Below, piece after piece: positions 1 through 9,919 of a stretch of DNA of 64,000 bases; position 1 is the first letter of the stretch; each line of letters starts with the position of its first letter. Source of the DNA: Falsirhodobacter deserti (GTDB lineage: Bacteria; Pseudomonadota; Alphaproteobacteria; Rhodobacterales; Rhodobacteraceae); assembly GCF_004015795.1 (NCBI RefSeq), contig NZ_ML137218.1, positions 958,311 to 1,022,310 on the forward strand. Direction: 5' to 3'. The notes under the pieces are model-generated. The model had not been told where the DNA came from. It searched no databases and worked only from the letters and a program-made list of their open reading frames with translations. Both the position numbers and the translations under genes were made by a program.

Positions 1-78
1 CGCCTGAGTTTCCGCGTCGATGATCGCGGTTGCGGCTGCGTTCGTGCTTTCCCATGTCGTTTTAGGTTTGGTCGTCAT
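1..78 (-). CDS. N-terminus of a small hypothetical protein (cut by window edge)
   Basis: Reading leftward from an ATG at 78 there are 26 open codons with no stop before the edge. The start is backed by a GGAGG Shine-Dalgarno at about 83-87. The visible peptide begins MTTKPKTTWE and continues Ala/Thr-rich with no membrane segment. It is transcribed divergently from the glutamate dehydrogenase gene. I recall short hypothetical proteins of this style beside this dehydrogenase in Rhodobacteraceae, but I cannot assign a function. Too short for confident family assignment. Confidence 0.55.
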   Translation of the reverse strand, partial: MTTKPKTTWESTNAAATAIIDAETQA

Positions 79-279
79 GGTGGCCTCCGGCCTTGCTGGG
101 TGGTCAACCCAATATGTGACCTGCGGAAGGGTTTCCGCCACATGATCCTGACCTATTGCGGCCCGATGCGCCAGAACCCGCAGGCGGGCATGGGAAAAGC
201 CGGGCCGGATGATTACAAAGGCTTGGCTATCTCTCTGCGCCGCGCTAGCGTCCGCCCCGTAAAGCCATAGGAGGGCAGA

Positions 280-1707
280 ATGATCCGCTCCGGAGAGCCG
301 AGCTTCCGCGAATCGGTCGATCTCATGTTCAATCGCGCCGTGCGCCACATGGACCTGTCGCCGGGATTGGAGCAGAAGATACGGGTTTGCAACTCCACCT
401 ACACGGTGCGTTTCGGGGTCCGCCTGCGCGGCAAGATCGAAACCTTCACCGGCTACCGCTCTGTTCATTCCGAACACATGGAGCCTGTGAAGGGTGGGAT
501 CCGTTTCGCGCTGAACGTCAGCCAGGACGAGGTTGAGGCGCTGGCCGCGCTGATGACCTATAAGTGCGCGCTGGTGGAAACCCCGTTCGGCGGTTCCAAG
601 GGCGGTCTTTGCATCGACCCGCGCCAGTATGACGAGCGGGAGCTGGAACTGATCACCCGCCGCTTCGCGTACGAGCTGATCAAGCGCGACCTGATCAACC
701 CTGCCCAGAACGTCCCGGCCCCCGACATGGGCACGTCCGAGCGCGAGATGGCATGGATCGCCGACCAGTATGCGCGGATGAACACCACCGACATCAACGC
801 CAAGGCCTGCGTTACCGGAAAGCCGCTGAACGCAGGCGGGATCCAGGGGCGCGTCGAAGCGACGGGCCGTGGCATCCAGTATGCGCTGCGCGAGTTCTTC
901 CGCCATCCCGAGGATGTGGCCAAGGCGAAGTTGTCCGGATCCCTGGACGGCAAGCGTGTGATCGTGCAGGGCCTTGGCAATGTGGGTTATCACGCCGCGA
1001 AGTTCCTGTCCGAGGAAGACGGCGCCAAGATCACCGCGATCATCGAGCGGGACGGGGCGCTGACCGGCGAAGCCCTTGATGTCGAGGATGTGCGCCAGTG
1101 GATCATCAAGACAGGCTCGGTTCGTGATTATCCGGGTGCGACCTTCGTGGAAGACGGCGCGAAGCTGCTGGAGGCGGAGTGCGACATCCTTATTCCCGCA
1201 GCGATGGAAGGTGCGATCCATCGTGGGAATGCCGAACGGATCCAGGCCCCGCTGCTTATCGAAGCGGCAAACGGTCCCGTTACTTTCGGTGCGGATGAGA
1301 TCCTTCGCAAGAAGGGCACCGTGATCATCCCTGACATGTATGCCAACGCCGGCGGTGTGACCGTTTCGTATTTCGAGTGGGTGAAGAACCTGTCCCATAT
1401 CCGCTTTGGCCGGATGCAGCGGCGGGCGGAAGAAGCGCGGCACGAACTGCTGGTGAACGAGCTGGAGCGTCTTTCCGAAGACAAGGGGCTGGGCTGGACG
1501 CTTTCGCCGAACTTCAAGAAGAAATACCTTCACGGCGCGGGCGAACTGGATCTTGTCCGCTCCGGCCTCGATGACACGATGCGCACGGCCTATCAGGCGA
1601 TGCGCGAGGTCTGGCACGGGCGCGACGATGTCGAGGATCTGCGCATGGCCGCCTATATCGTCTCGATCAGCCGCGTTGCGGCCACCTATCAGTCCAAGGG
1701 GCTGTAA
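280..1707 (+). CDS. gdhA: Glu/Leu/Phe/Val-family dehydrogenase, probably glutamate dehydrogenase
   Basis: Catalyses reversible oxidative deamination of glutamate to 2-oxoglutarate and ammonia in the cytoplasm, linking nitrogen and carbon metabolism. The 475-residue protein has the substrate-domain motif GGSKGG (residues 104-109, catalytic-type Lys107), the PAPDMGT motif (146-152) and a Rossmann dinucleotide motif GLGNVG (231-236). A strong AGGAGGG Shine-Dalgarno lies 6 nt before the ATG. Length and motifs fit the GdhA/leucine dehydrogenase superfamily; NAD versus NADP preference cannot be read reliably. It is followed by a short GC-rich hairpin and then dnaG. Glutamate is the likeliest substrate, but leucine dehydrogenase is not strictly excluded. 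Confidence 0.9.
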   Translation: MIRSGEPSFRESVDLMFNRAVRHMDLSPGLEQKIRVCNSTYTVRFGVRLRGKIETFTGYRSVHSEHMEPVKGGIRFALNVSQDEVEALAALMTYKCALVETPFGGSKGGLCIDPRQYDERELELITRRFAYELIKRDLINPAQNVPAPDMGTSEREMAWIADQYARMNTTDINAKACVTGKPLNAGGIQGRVEATGRGIQYALREFFRHPEDVAKAKLSGSLDGKRVIVQGLGNVGYHAAKFLSEEDGAKITAIIERDGALTGEALDVEDVRQWIIKTGSVRDYPGATFVEDGAKLLEAECDILIPAAMEGAIHRGNAERIQAPLLIEAANGPVTFGADEILRKKGTVIIPDMYANAGGVTVSYFEWVKNLSHIRFGRMQRRAEEARHELLVNELERLSEDKGLGWTLSPNFKKKYLHGAGELDLVRSGLDDTMRTAYQAMREVWHGRDDVEDLRMAAYIVSISRVAATYQSKGL

Positions 1708-1718
1708 GCACATGTTGC

Positions 1719-1743
1719 GTCCCCGCCTGCTTCGGGCGGGGAC
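1719..1743 (+). terminator. Hairpin between gdhA and dnaG (weak terminator)
   Basis: A perfect 9-bp stem GTCCCCGCC / GGCGGGGAC encloses a 7-nt loop 12 nt after the dehydrogenase stop codon. No T-tract follows, so it is either a weak intrinsic terminator or a transcript-stabilising stem. Confidence 0.45.
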
Positions 1744-1787
1744 GTTGGGGCTTTACTCCGCCCCAAGGCGGACCGATATAGACGGTC

Positions 1788-3674
1788 ATGTCGCTCCCGC
1801 ACGGTTTCCTCGATGAATTGCGCAACAGGATCTCGCTGTCCTCGGTCGTGGGGCGCAAGGTCACATGGGATATGCGCAAGTCCAACCAGGGCAAAGGCGA
1901 CTTCTGGGCACCGTGCCCGTTCCATCAGGAAAAATCCGCCAGCTTCCACGTAGATGACCGCAAGGGCTTCTATTACTGCTTCGGCTGCCATGCGAAGGGC
2001 GATGCGCTGACCTTTGTGCGCGAATCCGAAAACGTCGGATTCATGGAGGCGGTGGAGATCCTTGCCCGCGAGGCAGGGCTAACCATGCCCGCGCGCGACC
2101 CGAAGGCCGCCGAGAAGCTGGATCGCCGCGCCCAGCTTTCACAGGTGATGGAAGAAGCGGTGAAACATTACCGCCTGATGCTGAAATCCGGGCAGGGCGC
2201 AGGCGCGCGGGATTATCTGGCGGGCCGCCGTCTTGATCCGCAGGCGCAGGACAGGTGGGAGATCGGCTTCGCGCCGGATCAGCGTCAGGGACTGTTTCAG
2301 GCGCTGACGGCGAAAGGTATCGCGCCTGATCTGTTGGTTGAGGCGGGCTTGTGCGCCAGGCCGGATGACGGCGGTGCGCCCTATGACCGTTTCCGCGGCC
2401 GTATCATCTTTCCGATCCGCGACGCACGGGGGCGGGCGATCAGCCTTGGCGGGCGCGCGATGGACCCCAATGCCCGCGCGAAATACCTGAACGGCCCCGA
2501 GACGGACCTGTTCGACAAGGGCCGCAACCTGTTCAACCATGGCCCAGCGCGCGAAGCTGCGGGCAAGGGGCAGCCGTTGATCGTGGCCGAAGGCTACATG
2601 GACACGATTGCCCTGTCCGAGGCGGGGTTCCGCGCCACCGTCGCCCCTTTGGGAACTGCCATAACCGAGGATCAGCTTCGCCTGATGTGGCGCATCGCGG
2701 ATGAACCCGTGATCGCGCTGGACGGCGATGCTGCGGGCATTCGGGCAGCGATGCGCCTGATCGATCTGGCTCTGCCGCTGCTGGAGGCGGGGAAGGGCCT
2801 GCGATTCGCCGTCATGCCCGCCGGCCTTGATCCTGACGATCTGGTGCGGGCGCAGGGCGCGCAGGGGTTCCAGAAGGTGCTGGACGAAGCCTCGCCCATG
2901 GTTGGCCTGCTGTGGCGGCGTGAAACGGAAGGCAAGGTCTTCGACAGTCCGGAGCGGCGGGCGGCGCTGGACAAGACGCTGCGGGCGGCGATCTCGCGAA
3001 TCGCCGATCCATCGATTCGCCACCATTACGGCGAGGAGCTCAAACGGCTGCGGTGGGAGCTTTTCGGCATCCGCCGCACCCGTACGCCTTTCGTTCCGGG
3101 TAAACGTCCCGCACAGGCCGCCGTGCCCACCGCTGCCGCGCGCCAGTCCCTTCTGGCAACGGCCGAGGAGGCGATGACCCGCGACCTGCGCGTTTCCGTC
3201 ATCCTCGCGGGCTTTGCGACGCATCCCGCGCTGGTTCCCGCCTTCGAAAGCTCGATCGAGCGTCTGGCGGTGACCCATCCCGATCATCAGGCCGTGCAAC
3301 ATGCGCTTCTGGCACATGAAACGGTGCCGCATGACGCCCTTGAAAGGCTGCTGGCGCTTCCCCATGTTCGGATTTCCCCGCCTGTCCGGAACCCCGAGGA
3401 TGCCGATCTTGCCCGCATGTGCCTTGCTGAAGAGTTTGCCAAGCTCGACGCGGCACTGGGCGCCGAGATCGAGATCCGCGAGGCGATGGAAGATATGGAA
3501 GGGCTGGCCGACGAGGGTTTGACGTGGCGTTTGAGCCAGGCGGCAGAGGCACGCAACAATGCCGGTCGAACCCGCCTTGACGATGCCACTGACCTGGGCG
3601 AAGACCGCTCCGCCTTGTCAAAGCATCTGCAAAGTTTGATCGACAGCCAGATCTGGGTCAAGAAAAGGGGCTGA
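1788..3674 (+). CDS. dnaG: DNA primase DnaG
   Basis: Synthesises RNA primers for replication at the fork together with DnaB helicase. The 628-residue protein shows the N-terminal CHC2 zinc finger (C43, H46, C64, C67 in the CPFH and CFGC segments), then the RNA-polymerase core. The TOPRIM region has the AEGYMD motif near residue 268 and the LDGDAAG acidic motif near 312. A low-complexity linker and a helical C-terminal DnaB-interaction domain follow. Length is normal for alphaproteobacteria. It lies 88 nt before rpoD in the conserved dnaG-rpoD arrangement; rpsU, which precedes dnaG in enterobacteria, is absent. The Shine-Dalgarno before the ATG is weak. Confidence 0.97.
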   Translation: MSLPHGFLDELRNRISLSSVVGRKVTWDMRKSNQGKGDFWAPCPFHQEKSASFHVDDRKGFYYCFGCHAKGDALTFVRESENVGFMEAVEILAREAGLTMPARDPKAAEKLDRRAQLSQVMEEAVKHYRLMLKSGQGAGARDYLAGRRLDPQAQDRWEIGFAPDQRQGLFQALTAKGIAPDLLVEAGLCARPDDGGAPYDRFRGRIIFPIRDARGRAISLGGRAMDPNARAKYLNGPETDLFDKGRNLFNHGPAREAAGKGQPLIVAEGYMDTIALSEAGFRATVAPLGTAITEDQLRLMWRIADEPVIALDGDAAGIRAAMRLIDLALPLLEAGKGLRFAVMPAGLDPDDLVRAQGAQGFQKVLDEASPMVGLLWRRETEGKVFDSPERRAALDKTLRAAISRIADPSIRHHYGEELKRLRWELFGIRRTRTPFVPGKRPAQAAVPTAAARQSLLATAEEAMTRDLRVSVILAGFATHPALVPAFESSIERLAVTHPDHQAVQHALLAHETVPHDALERLLALPHVRISPPVRNPEDADLARMCLAEEFAKLDAALGAEIEIREAMEDMEGLADEGLTWRLSQAAEARNNAGRTRLDDATDLGEDRSALSKHLQSLIDSQIWVKKRG

Positions 3675-3762
3675 GGCGCTTACACGCTGCGTGATTCGCG
3701 TTATTGATTCGAGACCGCCGTGGCGATTCGCACCGCCCCGGCATTTTCCGCTAGGAGCTACC

Positions 3763-5735
<1,973 letters not shown>

Positions 5736-5739
<4 letters not shown>

Positions 5740-6104
5740 TGAAATACATCGCCATCGTGGCGGCACTGGCTGCAGCGCCCGCGCAGGCCTACATCACCAA
5801 GGAAAGCTATGTGGTCAGCGGTGATGCGCAGCGCTTCACCGTGCGCTACGAGCCGGGGTCGGCCGCGCGGCAGTATTGGTGTGCCGCGGGGCAGTTTGTC
5901 GACAATCATCTTGCCATGCTGCCGACCACGCCGATCTACCGTCTTTCTCCGCGCCCGCTGGCGCGGGGCGAGGGGATGACGGTTTCCATCTCGCCCGAAG
6001 GGGCGATTGGCGACACCGGCGTGGCCGTTTTTCCGCCGCCGGATCACCTGTCGGCAGGGTTCGCGGCTTCGCTTTGCGACGCGCGGTATCCGCTGGCCCG
6101 CTGA
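5736..6104 (+). CDS. Small secreted protein of unknown function
   Basis: The 122-residue product has a clear Sec signal peptide: two Met, Lys, a short Ala/Val hydrophobic core, then an APAQA-type cleavage site near residue 18. Mature protein is about 104 residues with two cysteines (in YWCAAG and SLCDAR) that could form a disulfide in the periplasm. No family recognised. The start overlaps the rpoD stop (ATGATGA) and its own stop overlaps the yjbQ ATG, so it is probably co-translated with both. The intact signal peptide and frame argue for a real gene. The ATG three bases later is an equally possible start. Confidence 0.75.
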
Positions 6105-6511
6105 TGCGAACCAGCTTCACCATCCCCACGCGCGGACAGGGTCTTTACGAGATTACGCGCGACGTGGCGGAGTGGGTGACGGGCGACGGGGTGCTGACGC
6201 TGTTCATCCGTCACACCTCTGCTTCGCTTCTGGTGCAGGAAAATGCGGATCCCGAGGTGCAGACGGATCTGCGCGAGTTCTTCGCGCGCTTGGTGCCGCC
6301 TTCGACGGATCCGGCAATGTCATACCTGACGCACACCTACGAGGGGGCGGACGATATGCCTGCGCATATCAAGGCGGCCCTTCTGCCCGTTAGCCTGTCG
6401 ATCCCCGTCAGCGGCGGTAGGTTGGCGCTTGGGCGCTGGCAAGGCATTTATGTCTTCGAACATCGTGATGCCCCACACCGGCGCGAAGTGGTTGCGCATC
6501 TGTTGAGTTAA
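6104..6511 (+). CDS. YjbQ family protein (UPF0047)
   Basis: A 135-residue single-domain protein of the YjbQ/UPF0047 family, small trimeric proteins with a conserved His cluster; some members have been reported to show weak thiamine-phosphate synthase activity, but the true role is unsettled. Family signatures are visible: [13 protein letters not shown] (about residues 39-51), DDMPAHIK, and the C-terminal [14 protein letters not shown] segment. The ATG overlaps the stop of the upstream secreted-protein gene. It ends 40 nt before nrdR, so it may close the rpoD transcription unit. Confidence 0.88.
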   Translation: MRTSFTIPTRGQGLYEITRDVAEWVTGDGVLTLFIRHTSASLLVQENADPEVQTDLREFFARLVPPSTDPAMSYLTHTYEGADDMPAHIKAALLPVSLSIPVSGGRLALGRWQGIYVFEHRDAPHRREVVAHLLS

Positions 6512-6551
6512 AGCCACAATCAGGCGCAATATATGGATTAGGGGAAGCAGG

Positions 6552-7019
6552 ATGCGGTGTCCTTTTTGCGGCAATATCGACACGCAGGTGAAGGACAGCC
6601 GCCCGGCCGAGGATCACGTCTCCATCCGCCGTCGCCGCTTTTGCCTTGCTTGCGGCGGGCGTTTCACCACCTATGAACGCGTGCAACTGCGTGATCTGGT
6701 TGTCATCAAAAGCTCTGGCAAGCGCGAGGACTTCGATCGCAGCAAGCTGGAACGGTCGATCCGTATCGCAATGCAGAAACGCCCGGTGGAGCAGGAGCGT
6801 CTGGACCAGATGATTTCGGGCATCGTGCGGCGACTGGAAAGCATGGGCGATACCGACATCCCTTCCAAGGTGATCGGAGAGATCGTGATGGAAAGCCTCG
6901 CCCGGATCGACGCGGTCGGCTATGTCCGCTTTGCCAGCGTGTACAAGAACTTCCATTCGGCTGACGATTTCGACAAGTTCGTGGCCGAACTGCGTCCCGC
7001 CACCCTGCGCGAAGAGTGA
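6552..7019 (+). CDS. nrdR: Transcriptional repressor NrdR
   Basis: Zinc-finger/ATP-cone repressor of ribonucleotide reductase genes. The 155-residue protein starts with a zinc ribbon (CPFCG at residues 3-7, CLACG near 34-38) followed by the RFTTYER segment. An ATP-cone domain (about residues 49-139) senses ATP/dATP. Length matches the family. A GGGAAGCAGG ribosome site precedes the ATG. The stop codon overlaps the GTG start of ribD (GTGA), the common nrdR-rib arrangement. No NrdR-regulated nrd gene lies in the window. Confidence 0.97.
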   Translation: MRCPFCGNIDTQVKDSRPAEDHVSIRRRRFCLACGGRFTTYERVQLRDLVVIKSSGKREDFDRSKLERSIRIAMQKRPVEQERLDQMISGIVRRLESMGDTDIPSKVIGEIVMESLARIDAVGYVRFASVYKNFHSADDFDKFVAELRPATLREE

Positions 7020-8080
7020 GCGATCAGGATCACATGGCCCACGCGCTGGCCCTTGCGCAGCGTGGCTTGGGCAGCGTTTGGCCGAACCCTGCCGTGGGGT
7101 GCGTGATCCTGCGCGAGGGACGGGTGGTCGGGCGCGGCTGGACCCAGCCCGGCGGGCGCCCCCATGCCGAGGCGCGGGCGCTGGCGCAGGCAGGCGATCT
7201 TGCACGCGGCGCCACGGCCTATGTCACGCTGGAACCTTGCGCCCATTTCGGAAAAACGCCGCCCTGTTCCGCCGCGCTGATCCGCGCGGGCGTGGCACGG
7301 GTTGTGACGGCGCTGACCGATCCAGATCCGCGCGTGGCAGGCCGCGGCCATGCGATGCTGCGCGACGCGGGGGTGGCAGTCACCGAGGGGGTTCTTGCCG
7401 GGCAGGCGCGGGCCCTGAACGCCGGCTTTCTCAAGCGGGTGGAACGGGGGCTTCCACATGTGACGCTGAAGCTGGCCACCACCATCGACGGGCGCATTGC
7501 CACCCGCAGCGGGGAAAGCCGCTGGATCACGGGGCCGCAATCGCGTCGCCTGGTCCACCTGATGCGCCTGCAACATGATGCGGTCATGGTCGGCATCGGA
7601 ACGGCCATGGCCGACGATCCCGAACTGACCGTTCGCGACATGGGCGCAGCGCGCCAGCCGGTGCGGATCGTGCTGGACAGCCGTCTTCGCTTGCCGGTGA
7701 ACAGCCGGCTTGGCCGCTCGGCGGGGCAGGTGCCGGTCTGGATGGTGCATGATGGGACGGCTGACAGCAGCGCATGGGCGAAAGCAGGCGCAAAGCCCAT
7801 ATCCGTTCCGGGGATGGAGCCTGAGGCCGTGCTGCGGGCCATCGCCGCCGAAGGAATCACACGCATCTTCAGCGAAGGCGGCGCACATGTGGCGGCGGCC
7901 CTTCTGCGCGCAAGGCTGGTGGACGAGCTTGCAACCTTCACCGCAGGGATCGCGGTAGGGGCTGATGGCGTTCCTGCGCTGCAAACGCTGGGGGGCAGCG
8001 CGCTGGCGGATGCCCCGCGCCTTTCCCTGATCGAACACCGCCGCATTGGCGGCGATGTTCTGACGCGGTGGCGCGCCTGA
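7016..8080 (+). CDS. ribD: Bifunctional riboflavin biosynthesis deaminase/reductase RibD
   Basis: Performs the second and third steps of riboflavin synthesis: deamination of the pyrimidine intermediate, then reduction of the ribosyl side chain. The 354-residue protein has an N-terminal cytidine-deaminase-like zinc site (HAEARAL near residue 50, [11 protein letters not shown] near 74-84). A C-terminal reductase domain begins around residue 145 ([11 protein letters not shown]). The GTG start overlaps the nrdR stop, implying translational coupling. The stop directly abuts the stop of the convergent glyoxalase gene. Other rib genes are not in the window. Confidence 0.95.
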   Translation: MSDQDHMAHALALAQRGLGSVWPNPAVGCVILREGRVVGRGWTQPGGRPHAEARALAQAGDLARGATAYVTLEPCAHFGKTPPCSAALIRAGVARVVTALTDPDPRVAGRGHAMLRDAGVAVTEGVLAGQARALNAGFLKRVERGLPHVTLKLATTIDGRIATRSGESRWITGPQSRRLVHLMRLQHDAVMVGIGTAMADDPELTVRDMGAARQPVRIVLDSRLRLPVNSRLGRSAGQVPVWMVHDGTADSSAWAKAGAKPISVPGMEPEAVLRAIAAEGITRIFSEGGAHVAAALLRARLVDELATFTAGIAVGADGVPALQTLGGSALADAPRLSLIEHRRIGGDVLTRWRA

Positions 8081-8503
8081 TCACCAGTGGCCGGTGTTTT
8101 CCATGGAAGACCACGGTTCTGCCGGCGGCAGGCGATCGCCTTTCTGCAGCAACTCGATCGAGATGTTGTCGGGGCTGCGCACGAAAGCCATATGCCCGTC
8201 GCGCGGCGGGCGGTTGATCGTCACGCCCGCATCCTGAAGCTTGGCGCAGAGGTCATAGATGTTGTCGCATTCATAGGCGAGATGGCCGAAGTGGCGGCTG
8301 TCCGACGGCAGTCCTTCGTCGCCATCCCAGTTATACGTCAGCTCCACCGGGCATTCGGGCTGTCCGGGAGGGGCCATGAACACCAGCGTGAAGCGGCCTT
8401 CCTCGCTTTCCTTGCGGCGGGTTTCCTCAAGCCCCAAAAGGCGGAAGAAGGCCATCGAGGCTTCGAGGTCCTTTACGCGGACCATGGTATGTAGGTATTT
8501 CAT
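8081..8503 (-). CDS. gloA: Glyoxalase I (lactoylglutathione lyase)
   Basis: Detoxifies methylglyoxal by isomerising its glutathione hemithioacetal to S-lactoylglutathione. The 140-residue protein starts at the ATG at 8503, preceded by AAAGGAG. The VOC (glyoxalase/bleomycin-resistance) fold is visible: a first beta-alpha-beta module with [20 protein letters not shown], and the [10 protein letters not shown] and SIELLQ segments that carry the family's His/Glu metal ligands. Length is typical for proteobacterial GloA. It is convergent with ribD, with zero spacing between stop codons, and divergent from thyA across only 48 nt. Confidence 0.92.
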   Translation of the reverse strand: MKYLHTMVRVKDLEASMAFFRLLGLEETRRKESEEGRFTLVFMAPPGQPECPVELTYNWDGDEGLPSDSRHFGHLAYECDNIYDLCAKLQDAGVTINRPPRDGHMAFVRSPDNISIELLQKGDRLPPAEPWSSMENTGHW

Positions 8504-8551
8504 CGGGTTCTCCTTTCGCGGGGAAGCTAACACGTCGAAGGGGCGCGGCAA

Positions 8552-9436
8552 ATGGAACAACAATATCTTGATCTTCTGCAGCGGGTTCTTGATCAGGGCG
8601 ATGAACGGGTGGACCGCACGGGTGTCGGCACGCGGTCGCTGTTCGGGGCGATGCTGCGCTTCGATCTGTCGGGCGGGCAGGTGCCGGTTCTGACCACGAA
8701 GCGGGTCTATTGGAAGCTGGCCGTGAAAGAGATGCTGTGGTTCCTGACCGGCGGCACCAACATCCGCCCGCTTCTGGAACAGAACGTCCGCATCTGGAGC
8801 GATTGGCCGCTTGCAACCTATCGCCGCGAAACGGGCGAGGACATCTCGCAGCGCGACTTCGAGGACCGGATCGTGGCAGATGCCGATTTCGCCACCAAGT
8901 GGGGGGACCTCGGCCCCGTTTACGGCAAGCAGTGGCGGCGGTGGAGCGGCCCTGACGGGCAGGAACATGACCAGATCGCCACGCTGATCGACACGCTGCG
9001 CACCAATCCCGCCAGCCGCCGGATGCTGTTCCACGCCTGGAACGTGGCCGAGGTCGGGAACATGGCGCTGCCGCCCTGCCACATGGTCTACCAGTACCAC
9101 GTCACCTCTGACGGGCGGTTGAACGGGCTTTTGTATCAGCGGTCCTGCGATCTGCTGCTGGGGCTTCCCTTCAACCTGACGGGGGCGGCGGCGCTGCAAC
9201 TGATGCTGGCCCAGCAGGCCGGCCTGCAACCCGGAGAGCTGGTCTGGACCGGTGGCGACGTGCACCTTTACCTCAACCACCTGGAGCAGGCGCGGACCCA
9301 GATCGCGCGCGCGCCCCGGGATCTGCCGCGCATGGTGCTGCGCAAGGCCGACAGCATCGACGCCTACCGGATCGAGGATTTCGAACTGGAGGGGTATGAT
9401 CCCCATCCCCCAATCACTGCAGAGGTCGCTGTCTGA
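8552..9436 (+). CDS. thyA: Thymidylate synthase
   Basis: Methylates dUMP to dTMP using methylene-tetrahydrofolate. The 294-residue protein carries the N-terminal dUMP phosphate-binding segment [11 protein letters not shown], the nucleophilic cysteine in PPCHMVYQ (C176), the [14 protein letters not shown] substrate motif and the [10 protein letters not shown] motif. It is about 30 residues longer than the 264-residue E. coli enzyme, mainly in the middle ([13 protein letters not shown] region), a length common in alphaproteobacteria. It overlaps folA by one base (TGATG), coupling dTMP synthesis to regeneration of tetrahydrofolate. Confidence 0.97.
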   Translation: MEQQYLDLLQRVLDQGDERVDRTGVGTRSLFGAMLRFDLSGGQVPVLTTKRVYWKLAVKEMLWFLTGGTNIRPLLEQNVRIWSDWPLATYRRETGEDISQRDFEDRIVADADFATKWGDLGPVYGKQWRRWSGPDGQEHDQIATLIDTLRTNPASRRMLFHAWNVAEVGNMALPPCHMVYQYHVTSDGRLNGLLYQRSCDLLLGLPFNLTGAAALQLMLAQQAGLQPGELVWTGGDVHLYLNHLEQARTQIARAPRDLPRMVLRKADSIDAYRIEDFELEGYDPHPPITAEVAV

Positions 9437-9912
9437 TGCTGACACTTATTGCTGCCCGCGCCCGCAACGGTGCCATAGGCAGGGACAACACGATCCCTTG
9501 GGAAGCGCCCGAAGATCAGGCGCTTTTCGCCCGCGAAACGGCTGGCGGCGCGATCATCATGGGCCGCCTGACATGGGAGAGCCTGCCCAAACGCCCCTTG
9601 CCGCGCCGGATGAACATCGTCGTCACCTCGCATGCCGTGGAGGCGGAATGGACGGCTGCAAGCGTGGAGCAGGCGGTGCAGATGGCACGGGATGCAGGCC
9701 ATGCGCGAATTTACGGCATTGGCGGGCAGGGCATCTATCGCGCGCTTCTGCCACTGGCCGACCGCCTGCTGCTGACCGAGGTGGACCTGGACGTGCCGGA
9801 TGCCGACGCCTTCTTTCCCGAGTTCGATCCGGCCAATTGGCGTCAGTCACAGCCGCTGGTCCTGCGTGAGGATGGCCCACGCTGTGTGCTGAAGGAATAC
9901 CTGCGCCGTTAA
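9436..9912 (+). CDS. folA: Dihydrofolate reductase
   Basis: Reduces dihydrofolate, produced by the adjacent thymidylate synthase, to tetrahydrofolate with NADPH. The 158-residue protein has the usual landmarks: [18 protein letters not shown] at the N-terminus (Met20-loop region), [10 protein letters not shown] (NADPH/folate binding), and [10 protein letters not shown] (the conserved Gly-Gly pair). Start overlaps the thyA stop, so the two are one transcription unit. Its TAA overlaps the stop of the convergent acylase gene by four bases. Confidence 0.96.
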   Translation: MLTLIAARARNGAIGRDNTIPWEAPEDQALFARETAGGAIIMGRLTWESLPKRPLPRRMNIVVTSHAVEAEWTAASVEQAVQMARDAGHARIYGIGGQGIYRALLPLADRLLLTEVDLDVPDADAFFPEFDPANWRQSQPLVLREDGPRCVLKEYLRR

Positions 9913-9919
9913 GGCGCAG
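9901..9919. terminator. Palindromic hairpin over the overlapping folA / acylase stop codons
   Basis: Perfect 7-bp stem CTGCGCC / GGCGCAG with loop GTTAA. The loop carries the stop codons of both convergent genes. No T-tract on either side; a bidirectional terminator or mRNA 3' stabiliser is inferred. Confidence 0.4.
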